In this document: positions 1-8,389 of the stretch, in pieces
How positions within the stretch are numbered: position 1 is the first letter of the stretch
Layout: every line of letters begins with the position of its first letter
Source of the DNA: Actinomycetes bacterium
GTDB lineage: Bacteria > Actinomycetota > Acidimicrobiia > Acidimicrobiales > Acidimicrobiaceae
DNA length: 39,823 bases
Reading direction: 5' to 3'
Assembly (NCBI GenBank): GCA_021777475.1
Contig: JAJYDM010000010.1
Location: 3,000 to 42,822 of the forward strand
The notes under the pieces: generated by a model
What the model was told of the DNA's origin: nothing
What the model saw: only the letters and a program-made list of their open reading frames with translations
Database searches by the model: none
Translations under genes and position numbers: made by a program

Positions 1-102
1 ACTCTGCTTAGAAAAGCCACTGCTTCTGAACACGATGCAAGCACATGACCGTGATGGACCACCCATAGGGGCGAACCATTGGGCAGCCTGCCAGAATCTC
101 CG

Positions 103-1185
103 TTAGACGTTGAACCTGATCTCGAGAACATCACCGTCTTTTACTTCGTAGTCTTTTCCTTCTACTCCCAGTTTGCCTTGATTCTTTGCCGCACTCCAGG
201 AACCTAGCTCCAATAATTCATCCCAGTGGATCACCTCGGCCCGTATGAAGCCTCTCTGCAGATCCGAGTGAATCACACCCGCACACTCTGGGGCCTTCGC
301 TCCAGCCCTGAACGTCCATGCCCGTGACTCTTTGTCACCAGTTGTGAAAAACGTCCGCCTTCCCAGCATATGGTATGCAGCTTGCGCCACCCTCGGTAGC
401 GCGCCCTCACCAAGGCCCAGACCGGTAAGCAGCTCCTCACGCTCGCTTTTTTCCAGTGCCATCGCCTCGGATTCAAGTTGGACGCAGACACCAAGAACGT
501 CGATCGATCCGCCAGCGGTAGCGCGAACTTGGTCACAAATCTCCTCAGATCGATCAAGCTGATCTTCGCCGAGGTTCACTACAATCAAGACGGCCTTATT
601 TGTAAGCAGGAAGGATCCTCTCAGGATCTCTCTGACCTCAGACGAAAGCGTACTCTTGTATATGGGAGTTCCCTCGGTGAGTACACCAATGGCCTTTTCA
701 AGGGCCTCGACTTCGGGCAGTAGAGACTTGTCGGCACGCGCCGACTTTCTGCGGCGTTCGACCAATGATTCGCATGCGGTCAGATCGGCCAATACGAGTT
801 CGAGTTCAAGAATTCCAAAAGCTTCTACTGGCTCAGACTCTCCTGGCACATTTTCGTCCTGAAATGCCCGAAGAACTATGCAAAGCGCGTCAACTTCTCT
901 GACCCCAGCAAGAAATCTATTGCCCAATCCCTCACCGGCATTCGCCCCCGCGACAAGTCCCGCAATATCTACGAACTCGACGTGCGCGTAAACGGTCTTC
1001 TTGCTGTTCGACATTTTACTGAGAGCATCAAGCCTCCTATCGGGCACAATGGCAACTCCGGAAAGAGTCTCAGTTGTCGAGAATGGGTGCTGGGCAACGA
1101 CTGCGGATCCCCCAGTTAGTGCGTTATAAAGTGAGGACTTCCCAGAGTTTGGAAGTCCGATCAGGCCAAGTCTTTCCACCGGCAC
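103..1185 (-). CDS. ychF: Redox-regulated ATPase/GTPase YchF (OLA1 family)
   Basis: Cytosolic P-loop NTPase of the Obg-related YchF/OLA1 family, which binds ribosomes and in characterised members prefers ATP to GTP. The P-loop GLPNSGKS is at residues 10-17 and the G3 segment VDIAGLV follows with the usual glycine-rich AGANAGEGLGN stretch. In place of the GTPase NKxD motif there is NLGED, matching the NxxE form of the family. The C-terminal third (FFTTGDKESRAW to the end) is the TGS domain. The length of 360 residues is normal. The start is GTG with no strong Shine-Dalgarno; an upstream TTG cannot be excluded. It is the last gene of the minus-strand group at the left edge, 53 nt downstream of a small membrane protein gene. 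Identification is secure. Confidence 0.97.
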   Translation of the reverse strand: MPVERLGLIGLPNSGKSSLYNALTGGSAVVAQHPFSTTETLSGVAIVPDRRLDALSKMSNSKKTVYAHVEFVDIAGLVAGANAGEGLGNRFLAGVREVDALCIVLRAFQDENVPGESEPVEAFGILELELVLADLTACESLVERRRKSARADKSLLPEVEALEKAIGVLTEGTPIYKSTLSSEVREILRGSFLLTNKAVLIVVNLGEDQLDRSEEICDQVRATAGGSIDVLGVCVQLESEAMALEKSEREELLTGLGLGEGALPRVAQAAYHMLGRRTFFTTGDKESRAWTFRAGAKAPECAGVIHSDLQRGFIRAEVIHWDELLELGSWSAAKNQGKLGVEGKDYEVKDGDVLEIRFNV

Positions 1186-1238
1186 AAGGCTAGTCGCCCC
1201 TAGCGACTACCTGATGATCAAAACTCATGAGTTGGAAA

Positions 1239-1709
1239 TCATTTACCGCCAAATTGTACAATCATGGTGACTAGGGCGATCAGGAAGATCAGGTCGAGGA
1301 TCATGGCTCCCCTTGCAAGCTTCTTTGCATGCAACTGAACAGCCCCGGCCTCGGATGCAGAACCGATAAGTTTGGCAATCCTGCGTTCAGATGGCCACAC
1401 CAGACTATGCGCAACTGCGATTGCCGCAATCCACGCCGCGATGCCGGTAAGAACCCAAGGCCTCACTAACTCCGACGTTCCCCGAGATACACCAATCATG
1501 ATCAATCCGAACACAGGTACCAGATAAATGAGCTTCTCCGCAATGAATCTGGGCGATGTGAAATACCTTGTCGCGGAATCAGATGCGGTTGGGTACAGTT
1601 GGCCGGCGTAGATACCAGCCAATCCATTGGCTCCAAAGCCGCCAATAGCGGCAACTATATGAGCGAGAAGAAACAGGTCATAGATTGGGCTCTTTGACCC
1701 TAGATCCAT
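1239..1709 (-). CDS. Small four-helix integral membrane protein (DUF2269-like)
   Basis: A 156-residue hydrophobic protein with about four predicted membrane segments, near residues 10-30, 55-75, 85-105 and 135-153. An early histidine (LLAHIVAA) and the arrangement of segments recall the DUF2269 family of uncharacterised membrane proteins; that assignment is tentative and no catalytic motif is visible. Its ATG overlaps the last 10 nt of the upstream cysteine desulfurase gene, so the two are probably translationally coupled and co-transcribed. No function can be assigned from sequence or context. Confidence 0.8.
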   Translation of the reverse strand: MDLGSKSPIYDLFLLAHIVAAIGGFGANGLAGIYAGQLYPTASDSATRYFTSPRFIAEKLIYLVPVFGLIMIGVSRGTSELVRPWVLTGIAAWIAAIAVAHSLVWPSERRIAKLIGSASEAGAVQLHAKKLARGAMILDLIFLIALVTMIVQFGGK

Positions 1710-2905
1710 GAAGCTCTCTTTTTCTTGGCAAGATCCAGAATCACATTCCCTACAACATCCACCGCGTGCTCAACTTCTTCAACGGTGGTGGTGACTCCTA
1801 AAGACAACCTCAGAGACCCCAAAGCCTCGCTCCTCGATCTGCCCATCCCTAATAGAACGTGCGAAGGATTGAGCGCACCTGACGCGCAAGATGAACCAGC
1901 GGACGCGTACACATTGGCGGAGTCAAGCATGAAAAGAATCTCTTCCGAATTCAGCCCAGCAAAGCAGTAGTTCGTAATGTTGCACATCTGAGGCCCTCCG
2001 ACTCCATTTGGCTCAATAGCGGGCAACATGGCAGCAAGCCCACCCCTGAGTCTTCGAGTCAGTCCAGCAATGCGCCCGACGTTTTCATCCCGGCCTGTTA
2101 CAGCTTCGCGCATGGCCACCGTCATGGCGGCTATTCCAGCCAGATTCGGAGTACCCGATCGAAGTTCACGCTCTTGACCACCACCATGCAATATTGCCCG
2201 CAAAGGACTGGACTTCTTTACTGCCAGGGCCCCAGTTCCCTTTGGCCCGCCAAATTTATGCCCTGAGATTGAAATCATGTCGAACCCTTTGCCCAAACCG
2301 GCAACATCGAGGTAAGCCGGGGCCTGTACCGCATCCGAGTGCAAAAGAGCGTCGGGCGCATACCGTTTGACGAGTTTTAGTACCTCGGCCAGAGGCTGCA
2401 CCACGCCGGTTTCATTGTTGGCCATCATCACCGAAACCACGCCGACATTGCCACCATTGTCCTTGAGATACGACTCCATCTCATTTAGATCCACTACACC
2501 TTCAAATGTGGCGCCTATCAGCACGCCACCGGACTCCTTGACTGACTCAATAACAGCATGGTGTTCAATCGCAGTTGACAGGGCTATCCTGCCTTTGCTT
2601 AAAGAACCGAGAATTGCTAAATTGTCTGCCTCGGTACCACCTGAGGTGAAGACCACTTCGGAGACACCAACGCCAAGGTAGCCTGCAACTTCCTCACGGC
2701 ACGATTCAAGAAGATTTTTTGCCGCCCGGGCGGCTTTGTGTGTGCCAGACGGATTGCCGGTTAACGCTGAAGCTTCGATCTGAGCGCTCAGAGCGACTGG
2801 ATTCATCGGGGTTGAAGCAGCATGGTCCAAATATATCTCCACACTGTCGATACTATTGGCAAAAGGTGATGCCTTGGATGGCATGCCATGCGTCAATTTG
2901 TCCAA
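1700..2905 (-). CDS. Cysteine desulfurase (NifS/IscS-like, class V aminotransferase fold)
   Basis: PLP enzyme that removes sulfur from L-cysteine to give alanine and an enzyme persulfide, used for Fe-S cluster assembly or tRNA thiolation. The N-terminal motif YLDHAAST is at residues 25-32, histidines 115-116 lie in the cofactor region, Asp191 in HSDAVQ contacts PLP nitrogen, and Lys217 in SGHKFGGPKG is the Schiff-base lysine. Cys340 in GSSCASG is the catalytic cysteine on a flexible loop. The first possible start is TTG; an in-frame ATG seven codons later (2884) is an equally good or better start, because family proteins usually begin just before YLDHA. No mnmA or iscU gene is adjacent, so the sulfur acceptor cannot be inferred. 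It overlaps the next membrane-protein gene by 10 nt. Confidence 0.95.
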   Translation of the reverse strand: MDKLTHGMPSKASPFANSIDSVEIYLDHAASTPMNPVALSAQIEASALTGNPSGTHKAARAAKNLLESCREEVAGYLGVGVSEVVFTSGGTEADNLAILGSLSKGRIALSTAIEHHAVIESVKESGGVLIGATFEGVVDLNEMESYLKDNGGNVGVVSVMMANNETGVVQPLAEVLKLVKRYAPDALLHSDAVQAPAYLDVAGLGKGFDMISISGHKFGGPKGTGALAVKKSSPLRAILHGGGQERELRSGTPNLAGIAAMTVAMREAVTGRDENVGRIAGLTRRLRGGLAAMLPAIEPNGVGGPQMCNITNYCFAGLNSEEILFMLDSANVYASAGSSCASGALNPSHVLLGMGRSRSEALGSLRLSLGVTTTVEEVEHAVDVVGNVILDLAKKKRASWI

Positions 2906-3130
2906 AAAGCTTTGCCAGAGTGCGCATGGAGAAGTTGCACAACACCGAAGCCTTCAAATAATCTTGGGATGAATTTTCCTTATGGCCAAAAGACGCGCTG
3001 ACCCCATCAACATCCATCGACGTCCCTTAGCCCGGACAAAAGGGGGGGTCGCCCTCAGCACCTATTCACAAGGCAGATAACCGCGAGCCTGAAGGCGCTG
3101 TCCGCTGTAGCCTCCTGGGGGCATCCCGAG
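2906..3130. other. Divergent intergenic region between cysteine desulfurase and galT
   Basis: This is the promoter-bearing gap between two divergent genes. No convincing -35/-10 pair was found by eye. It contains a run of seven G near 3042-3048 and the left arm of an inverted repeat reaching into galT. It also holds a very short basic ORF on the plus strand (2982-3080, 32 codons) without a ribosome-binding site, which I do not call as a gene. Confidence 0.5.
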
Positions 3131-3168
3131 GTGATTACACTTCTGCAACGGAAGGAACCGGGGATGCC
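3120..3168 (+). promoter_or_regulatory. Possible hairpin over the galT translation start
   Basis: GGCATCCC at 3120-3127 is the exact reverse complement of GGGATGCC at 3161-3168. The right arm contains the ATG at 3164 and the loop contains its GAAGGA ribosome-binding site. If transcribed together, this 8-bp stem would hide the start codon. The loop is long (33 nt), so the structure may be fortuitous. Confidence 0.25.
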
Positions 3169-4264
3169 GAGTTCACCAAATTCCAATTTGACATTAAAGA
3201 GCAGCGATAATGGTGTTATAACTAAAGGAAAGAATTACAGAGTTGCAACTCCATTGCAGAGAGACAATCTCGATATGAAAAACGAACTTAGACTTGATCC
3301 GCTGACAGGCCGATGGGTGGTCGTGGCCTATGAACGCTCTGCTAGGCCATCTTCTTTTTTGGATCGCGACACAAACATCCAAAAGGGCTCGATCATAGAG
3401 TGCCCTTTTTGCCCGGGGCATGAAGAAGACACCCCGCCAGCATTGGAAACTTATTCCGAACAGGGACACTGGCTGCTCAGAGTGGTTCCAAATAAGTACC
3501 CGGCATTTGTTGGCAACGAACCAATGGTAGCAATTACCAAAGGCCCAGTCTTTACCACGGCGCCGGCCTCAGGAATTCACGAAGTCATAGTGCTTTCGCC
3601 GGACCACAATCTGGGCTGGTCCGACTTGCCCAATGACCAAGTCAAGCTGGTGATGAGAGGGATCCGCGACAGGATCAATGCGCATAGCGACTCTCATGTA
3701 GTAAGGTATTCGCAGGCGATCGTCAACTCCGGTCGAGAAGCCGGAGCTTCGCTTGAACATCCCCATGGTCAGTTACTCGCGACTTCATTTGTCCCCAGGG
3801 AGATTACAGATGAGTTGGCTGGCTTTTCCAGATTCCTGGGAGGCTGCGTACTTTGCGCCACAATGGAGGCCGAGGCGGCGGTTGACGACCGCATTGTCCT
3901 TGAAGACTCAGAGACTGTAACGATCTCACCATTTTGGGCTTCGCAGCCATACGAATTGCTGATAATTCCGAAGAACCACCAGGAACACATACATAAAGCC
4001 AGCGAAAATGAGTTGGACTCGATAGCCCTTTCTGTCAAAACCACCCTCCTCAGCCTCAGAGAACACCTTGGCGATATCGCCTACAACCTCGTGTTTCACT
4101 CCTCTCCATATAGGGAACATGGCCGATTCCATTGGCACGTTCATATAGTTCCAAAACTCACGACAAGGGCCGGATTTGAACTTGGCACTGGAGTGATGAT
4201 CAACATTGTGCCACCCGAAAAAGCTGCCTCCGAGTTGAAGGCAATATTAAGTCGCACAGACTGA
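3164..4264 (+). CDS. galT: Galactose-1-phosphate uridylyltransferase
   Basis: HIT-superfamily nucleotidyltransferase of the Leloir pathway, exchanging UMP between UDP-glucose and galactose-1-phosphate through a uridylyl-histidine. Numbering from the Met at 3275: opening LDPLTGRW, zinc-type CPFC at residues 43-46, the active-site HPHGQ at 162-166 with His164 as nucleophile, and a C-terminal HWHVHIVP. Three starts compete. ATG 3164 has GAAGGA seven nt upstream, ATG 3275 gives the family-typical N-terminus and about 329 residues, and an earlier codon at 3131 is in frame. I list 3164 for its ribosome-binding site, but conservation favours 3275. No galK or galE is nearby. The gene stands alone, so a general nucleotide-sugar role is possible. 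Confidence 0.9.
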   Translation: MPSSPNSNLTLKSSDNGVITKGKNYRVATPLQRDNLDMKNELRLDPLTGRWVVVAYERSARPSSFLDRDTNIQKGSIIECPFCPGHEEDTPPALETYSEQGHWLLRVVPNKYPAFVGNEPMVAITKGPVFTTAPASGIHEVIVLSPDHNLGWSDLPNDQVKLVMRGIRDRINAHSDSHVVRYSQAIVNSGREAGASLEHPHGQLLATSFVPREITDELAGFSRFLGGCVLCATMEAEAAVDDRIVLEDSETVTISPFWASQPYELLIIPKNHQEHIHKASENELDSIALSVKTTLLSLREHLGDIAYNLVFHSSPYREHGRFHWHVHIVPKLTTRAGFELGTGVMINIVPPEKAASELKAILSRTD

Positions 4265-4664
4265 CGGACCTGCGAGCCAGGGATTTCAAGACTTCTCATA
4301 GATTTGGCAAATCCAGAAGCTGGCCCTGAACCGAGTCATTGGTGAGGTCAACATCCTTCTGTCCGTGCATCAACCTAAGACCTGCAGCCTGCTACAGGTT
4401 GGCGGATTCGACCACCACTGGAGTCCTGTAATTTGCCCGCGTCCGTTAGTCGAACGAAATCTCGCTGAACGCTTTGATGTGCAGTCCCACTCCATATCAC
4501 TTGATCGAGACCTGTCCAGCCTTAACATCTTGTCGCCTTAGACAAAATAATCTGAGATGCGCACACCCAACTCCAACCACGGAATCACAAATGCATAATC
4601 GCGCAATCAGCAACACACTGCCAGCCAAATCCGCCTAAATTAGCCTGTTAAGGAGAGGGGCGTA
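4265..4664. other. Intergenic, no gene recognised
   Basis: This 400-nt stretch lies between two plus-strand genes. I found no ORF with family resemblance, no tRNA-like arms and no strong terminator; only a weak CCTGCAG...CTACAGG pairing occurs near 4381-4398. It presumably carries the end of the galT transcript and the promoter of the MFS gene, whose Shine-Dalgarno AAGGAGAGG lies just upstream of 4665. Confidence 0.5.
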
Positions 4665-5912
4665 ATGAACAGGGGCGATGTCGCGCAGGTGAACGCTAGT
4701 GAGAACTGGCGGAGTGGAGACAAAAAGGTTGTTGGGCTTCTTACATTTTCACACGCAGTCCAACACTTTTATGCCGCAGGTCTAGCCCTGACCTATCCAT
4801 TCGTGATCAGGCAGTTCCATATCTCCTACTCCTCACTGGGATTCGTCCTGGCCGTATCAGGCATCATTGGTGGCCTTTTGCAGGGTGCGGCAGGTTTAGT
4901 GAGAAGGTACTCGGCTCGATTTCTTCTTTCAGCACAGAACCTGTCATTGGCAGTTTTTACATTGTTAGGGGCATTCTCACCTGGATTTGCCTTTTACGGA
5001 TTCATGCGATTCATGGGCGCACTGGCACTTTGGCCGCAACACCCAGTTGGATCAGCATATTTGTCTGAAATGTTCCCCAAGAAAAAGGGGACCGTACTGT
5101 CCTGGCACACCACCGGAGGAACGATCGGAACCCTTCTCATTCCAATTGCCACAACCTCAATAATTGCAAGTTATGGTTGGAGAACCGCATTGGTGGCACT
5201 TTCAGTTCCGATGGCAATTGGCGGTTTCGTCGTAATCGGCAAGCTCCCGCTTGAACCAAGTCACGTGAAAGGTTCCGTAGCCCACAAACAGGCACAACGC
5301 CAACCAGGAAGTCCTTCGATCATATCAATTATACTGGGGAACAAATCTGCGTTGGTCGTCATCGCCGCCTCCACCGTCTCTGCAGCAGGCAGAGGACTTG
5401 GGGTCCTGAGTGCCTTCGCGCCTATCTACCTGAAGGATGGGGCCGATCTCTCGACTGTCACTGTCGGTCTTGTCTATACAGTTCTCGTGGCCGGAGGCGT
5501 CGTTGGACCTCTTATCGCAGGCTGGTTATCGGATAAAATTGGACGGAAGGGAGTTCTGATTGCCGCCTATCTTGGTGGAGCCGTATCGATGATACTCTTC
5601 GTCCAGAAGTACTCGTCGGTCTGGAGCCTTGCAGGAATATCTTTGATCATGGGCGTACTGGCGTATTCCGAGACTCCACTGATCCAGTCCCTCTTTTCCG
5701 ATGCAATTGGACCGAGCCAGGCCCGTGCAGCTTTTGGAATATTCTTTGCTGTGGCCTACGGTGTGGGCGCATTATGGCTTGCCCTGGTAGGCGTGGTTAT
5801 CGATCGCTACAGCTTCCAGGCCGCCTTCTATGTTATGGCCGCTTCATTTGTCATAGCCGCACTGATGATAACGCCAAAATTCGTGACGGCGCGTCATATG
5901 CACACTGGCTGA
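4665..5912 (+). CDS. Major facilitator superfamily transporter
   Basis: A 415-residue inner-membrane secondary transporter with the twelve-helix MFS pattern and a cytoplasmic linker around residues 200-220 (SHVKGSVAHKQAQRQPGS). A motif-A-like loop in the second half reads WLSDKIGRKG; the equivalent in the first half is degenerate (VRRYSARFLL). The start is well supported by AAGGAGAGG eight or so nt upstream of ATG. The substrate cannot be read from sequence; general resemblance is to anion/organic-acid or drug porters of the family. It is convergent with the HxlR regulator gene, with 57 nt between the stops, so the two are not one operon. Confidence 0.88.
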   Translation: MNRGDVAQVNASENWRSGDKKVVGLLTFSHAVQHFYAAGLALTYPFVIRQFHISYSSLGFVLAVSGIIGGLLQGAAGLVRRYSARFLLSAQNLSLAVFTLLGAFSPGFAFYGFMRFMGALALWPQHPVGSAYLSEMFPKKKGTVLSWHTTGGTIGTLLIPIATTSIIASYGWRTALVALSVPMAIGGFVVIGKLPLEPSHVKGSVAHKQAQRQPGSPSIISIILGNKSALVVIAASTVSAAGRGLGVLSAFAPIYLKDGADLSTVTVGLVYTVLVAGGVVGPLIAGWLSDKIGRKGVLIAAYLGGAVSMILFVQKYSSVWSLAGISLIMGVLAYSETPLIQSLFSDAIGPSQARAAFGIFFAVAYGVGALWLALVGVVIDRYSFQAAFYVMAASFVIAALMITPKFVTARHMHTG

Positions 5913-5969
5913 AACCCAACCCAGACAACCTATTAAATGGATGCATGGAGCAACCCGTCTGGAATCAAT

Positions 5970-6491
5970 TCATCCAAGATTCATTTCGAAAGTTGAATTC
6001 GTATTGAATCGACTGTAAACCCTTCGATCATTATCGCTCATCTCATCTCCAGGAGACCAGTCCAGTCTCTCGTTATCGTCGGAGAGGACTTCCATACATA
6101 ACCGACAAACGATATCTACAGAAATCTCTTCACCACAGTCTTTGTGAGAAATTGAAACAGGATGCCCCTTGCCCTCGTAGATATTTTTGTCACCCCACTG
6201 CTTGATGGCAAGAAGGATTATCTTCAGGTCTTTCCCACTCTCAGTAAGCACGTACTCATACCGTTTGGGCTTGACCTGATAGAGCTTTCGTTCAAGGATT
6301 CCAAAATCCATTAAGCGTCTGATTCGTGCCGCCAAAATATTTCGGGCGATACCAAGGTGCTCCTGAAAATCATCAAAGCGCCTGATCCCCATGAACGCAT
6401 CCCTCACAATCAGAAGCGTCCACCAATCCCCTACAATTTCAAGACTTCGTGCCAAAGATGACTTGGCATTTTCAAAACTCGTTCGGCGCAA
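5970..6491 (-). CDS. HxlR-family winged-helix transcriptional regulator
   Basis: DNA-binding regulator of the HxlR type. The core SLARSLEIVGDWWTLLIVRDAFMG, followed by RFDDFQ, the recognition-helix region GIARNILAARIRRL and the wing KPKRYEYVLTESGKDL, covers residues 10-90. The N-terminal cysteine found in redox- or aldehyde-sensing members (the position just before the SLARSLE stretch) is not present. Beyond residue 105 there is an unusual extension with CGE and CRLC, which could form a zinc site. The start is TTG with GGGGAGAA six nt upstream. It lies 80 nt downstream of the EamA exporter gene on the same strand and may control it. An imperfect palindrome, CAATT (6520-6524) and AATTG (6534-6538) around AGATCT, sits just upstream as a possible operator. 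Confidence 0.9.
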   Translation of the reverse strand: MRRTSFENAKSSLARSLEIVGDWWTLLIVRDAFMGIRRFDDFQEHLGIARNILAARIRRLMDFGILERKLYQVKPKRYEYVLTESGKDLKIILLAIKQWGDKNIYEGKGHPVSISHKDCGEEISVDIVCRLCMEVLSDDNERLDWSPGDEMSDNDRRVYSRFNTNSTFEMNLG

Positions 6492-6571
6492 AAGGTTCTC
6501 CCCTGTTCTTTAACTGGCGCAATTAGATCTTGAAATTGACTACCCCCCTCTCAGCTGCATAACAGCGTCCC

Positions 6572-7501
6572 CTAATGAATCCTGCCCCCCTTGCGAAGAA
6601 ACTTGGAACTAACATACCCAAAAGCCTCTTCATCAGCAATTGTGACTCCGAACAGCACTAACATGCCACCGAAAATGACATTGAGAGTGACAATTCCACC
6701 AAAAAACAGTCGCGCCACTATGGCCGCAAAGATCGGCTCCGTCGAAAATATTACCGCTACTTGGGCCGGAGACACAATCACCTGGTAATAGTTCTGCGCC
6801 CAAAGGGCAAAGGCGGTACCGAGAACCCCGTTGAACACAAGTGCGAGAACTACCGTCAGTGAACTTATCGCCTTGGTGCCACTAAATCCAGCATTAACAC
6901 TAAAAAATGAGACTAATGATGAAATTGCCACGACAGTTACGATTTCCACGAACGCCAACCAGGTGGCATCGATCGACCCCATGATCTTATCAACCGCAAT
7001 TATGTCAACAGCGATCAGGAAAGCCGAAAACAATACAAGCCAGTAGCCCGATGTGGGAGACAATAGTCCCCCGCCAGCCACGAAACCCAGGCCTACCATC
7101 GCAACTAGGACGCCAAGCCATATCCTCCAGGAGACTTTTGACCTGAATAGCAGCCATGCAATTATGGGCACCATGACTACATTCGTACCGGTGATAAACC
7201 CCGTGGCGGCAGTCGTCACCATCTTCAGGCCTGCCGACTGGAGGTAGAAGATCCCATAGAGCACCCCGCCGAGCACTATCGACCAGGAAGTGTTCGCAAC
7301 GGTTATCGAACCCTTCCTGATCCTCGGCAGGAAGGGCGTCAAAACCAGAGCCGCAACTGCAAATCGCAGTGCCAGAAACTCATTTATTCCTACAATAGCC
7401 TGAGCATCCTTGGTAAAAGAAAGGGTAGCTCCCCATATCCCGGCAACGCCAAGCAATACCGCTGCTCCCGTGCGGTCTGATCGAGGAATTTCGAATCCCA
7501 T
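6572..7501 (-). CDS. EamA/DMT-superfamily permease
   Basis: A 309-residue membrane protein with the ten-helix, two-repeat arrangement of drug/metabolite transporters. The first EamA repeat covers about residues 12-150 and contains LGVAGIWGATLSFTKDA; the second runs from about 152 to 295 and contains ALWAQNYYQVIVSPAQVAVIFSTEPIF, a typical family signature. Such proteins export amino acids, nucleosides or other metabolites across the inner membrane. The start is ATG with no clear Shine-Dalgarno. It is transcribed toward the HxlR regulator and is preceded by the enoyl-CoA hydratase gene 65 nt upstream. The substrate is unknown. Confidence 0.9.
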   Translation of the reverse strand: MGFEIPRSDRTGAAVLLGVAGIWGATLSFTKDAQAIVGINEFLALRFAVAALVLTPFLPRIRKGSITVANTSWSIVLGGVLYGIFYLQSAGLKMVTTAATGFITGTNVVMVPIIAWLLFRSKVSWRIWLGVLVAMVGLGFVAGGGLLSPTSGYWLVLFSAFLIAVDIIAVDKIMGSIDATWLAFVEIVTVVAISSLVSFFSVNAGFSGTKAISSLTVVLALVFNGVLGTAFALWAQNYYQVIVSPAQVAVIFSTEPIFAAIVARLFFGGIVTLNVIFGGMLVLFGVTIADEEAFGYVSSKFLRKGGRIH

Positions 7502-7566
7502 ATAAGCGCTATTGGGAATTAGTTTGGAGGTCTGTCACAGCCATGGCTCCGGACGTTATTAGGCGG

Positions 7567-8349
7567 CTATTCCCCTACGAAGACGGCCTTGCCCGGTCCA
7601 TTTGTGAGAAATGAACTTACGCCTATTTGAGCATCCTTGGTGCCAAACACTTCAGAGAATACGAGGCGTTCCACGTCCAATCCATGCTGTAGGGTACCTG
7701 CCAGACCGATATCGATTGCTTTCTTCGACAGCCCTTGTGCCAGGACTGCCCCTTTGGCAAAGCTGAGGGCCCAATTGTACGCCTCGGTGAAGACCTTGTC
7801 CGGCTCAAAGACCTTGTCCACTAGACCAATCTCAAGTGCCTCCTGGGCGGAGACAGCCCGCCCTGAAAAAATGAGGTCCTTTGCCTTCGCCGCTCCAACC
7901 AACCGCGGCAACCGCTGCGTTCCACCACCGCCAGGTATGAGGCCTAACAGCACTTCAGGCTGGCCCAGTCTCGAATCGCTGGCGGCAACTCTGAAATCAC
8001 AGGCCATGGCCAGTTCGCAGCCTCCACCAAGCGCGAAGCCATTTATAGCTGCAATAGTTACCCTGGGGATGCTTGCCACTTTATTCAAAACTTCGTGAAA
8101 AACCCCCGCAGTCTCTATCGCCTCTTTGATGCCGCCAAACTCAGAAATGTCTGCACCAGCCGCGAAAATACGTTCGCCTCCGTGAATAACCATCGCGTGA
8201 GGTGGCGAAGCCAAAAGCTGATCGGCGATTTCACCTAGTTGACGAAGTAACTCCTTTGAAAGTGCGTTGGCCTTCGGCCTGTCCAATCTAACTATGGCAA
8301 TGTCGTTTGAATCTACTTCGACACTCACAAATTTCCCTGAATCAGACAT
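7567..8349 (-). CDS. Enoyl-CoA hydratase/isomerase family protein
   Basis: Crotonase-fold enzyme that hydrates 2-enoyl-CoA in beta-oxidation or branched-chain acyl-CoA breakdown. The oxyanion-hole segments are present (FAAGADISE near 62-70 and NGFALGGGCELAMACD at 103-118). Both catalytic glutamates of true hydratases align: Glu112 in GGGCE and Glu132 in GQPEVLLGLIPGGGGTQ. The 260-residue length is typical. The ATG has AAAGGAGT five nt upstream. It lies 40 nt downstream of meaB, so it likely shares that transcript. Together with the acyl-CoA mutase 6 kb away it suggests catabolism of branched or short-chain acyl-CoAs; the exact substrate is not readable. Confidence 0.93.
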   Translation of the reverse strand: MSDSGKFVSVEVDSNDIAIVRLDRPKANALSKELLRQLGEIADQLLASPPHAMVIHGGERIFAAGADISEFGGIKEAIETAGVFHEVLNKVASIPRVTIAAINGFALGGGCELAMACDFRVAASDSRLGQPEVLLGLIPGGGGTQRLPRLVGAAKAKDLIFSGRAVSAQEALEIGLVDKVFEPDKVFTEAYNWALSFAKGAVLAQGLSKKAIDIGLAGTLQHGLDVERLVFSEVFGTKDAQIGVSSFLTNGPGKAVFVGE

Positions 8350-8389
8350 GTTACTCCTTTGACTGGCTAATGTTCAGAACTGCAGACCT

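Noticed and set aside
2982-3080. Short plus-strand basic ORF of 32 codons starting MAKRRADPINIHRR
   Set aside because: No ribosome-binding site, no recognised family of small basic proteins, and position in a divergent promoter gap; chance ORF is likely.
5913-5969. CCAGAC...GTCTGG inverted repeat between convergent genes as a terminator
   Set aside because: The arms are far apart (about 40 nt) and no T-run follows on either strand.
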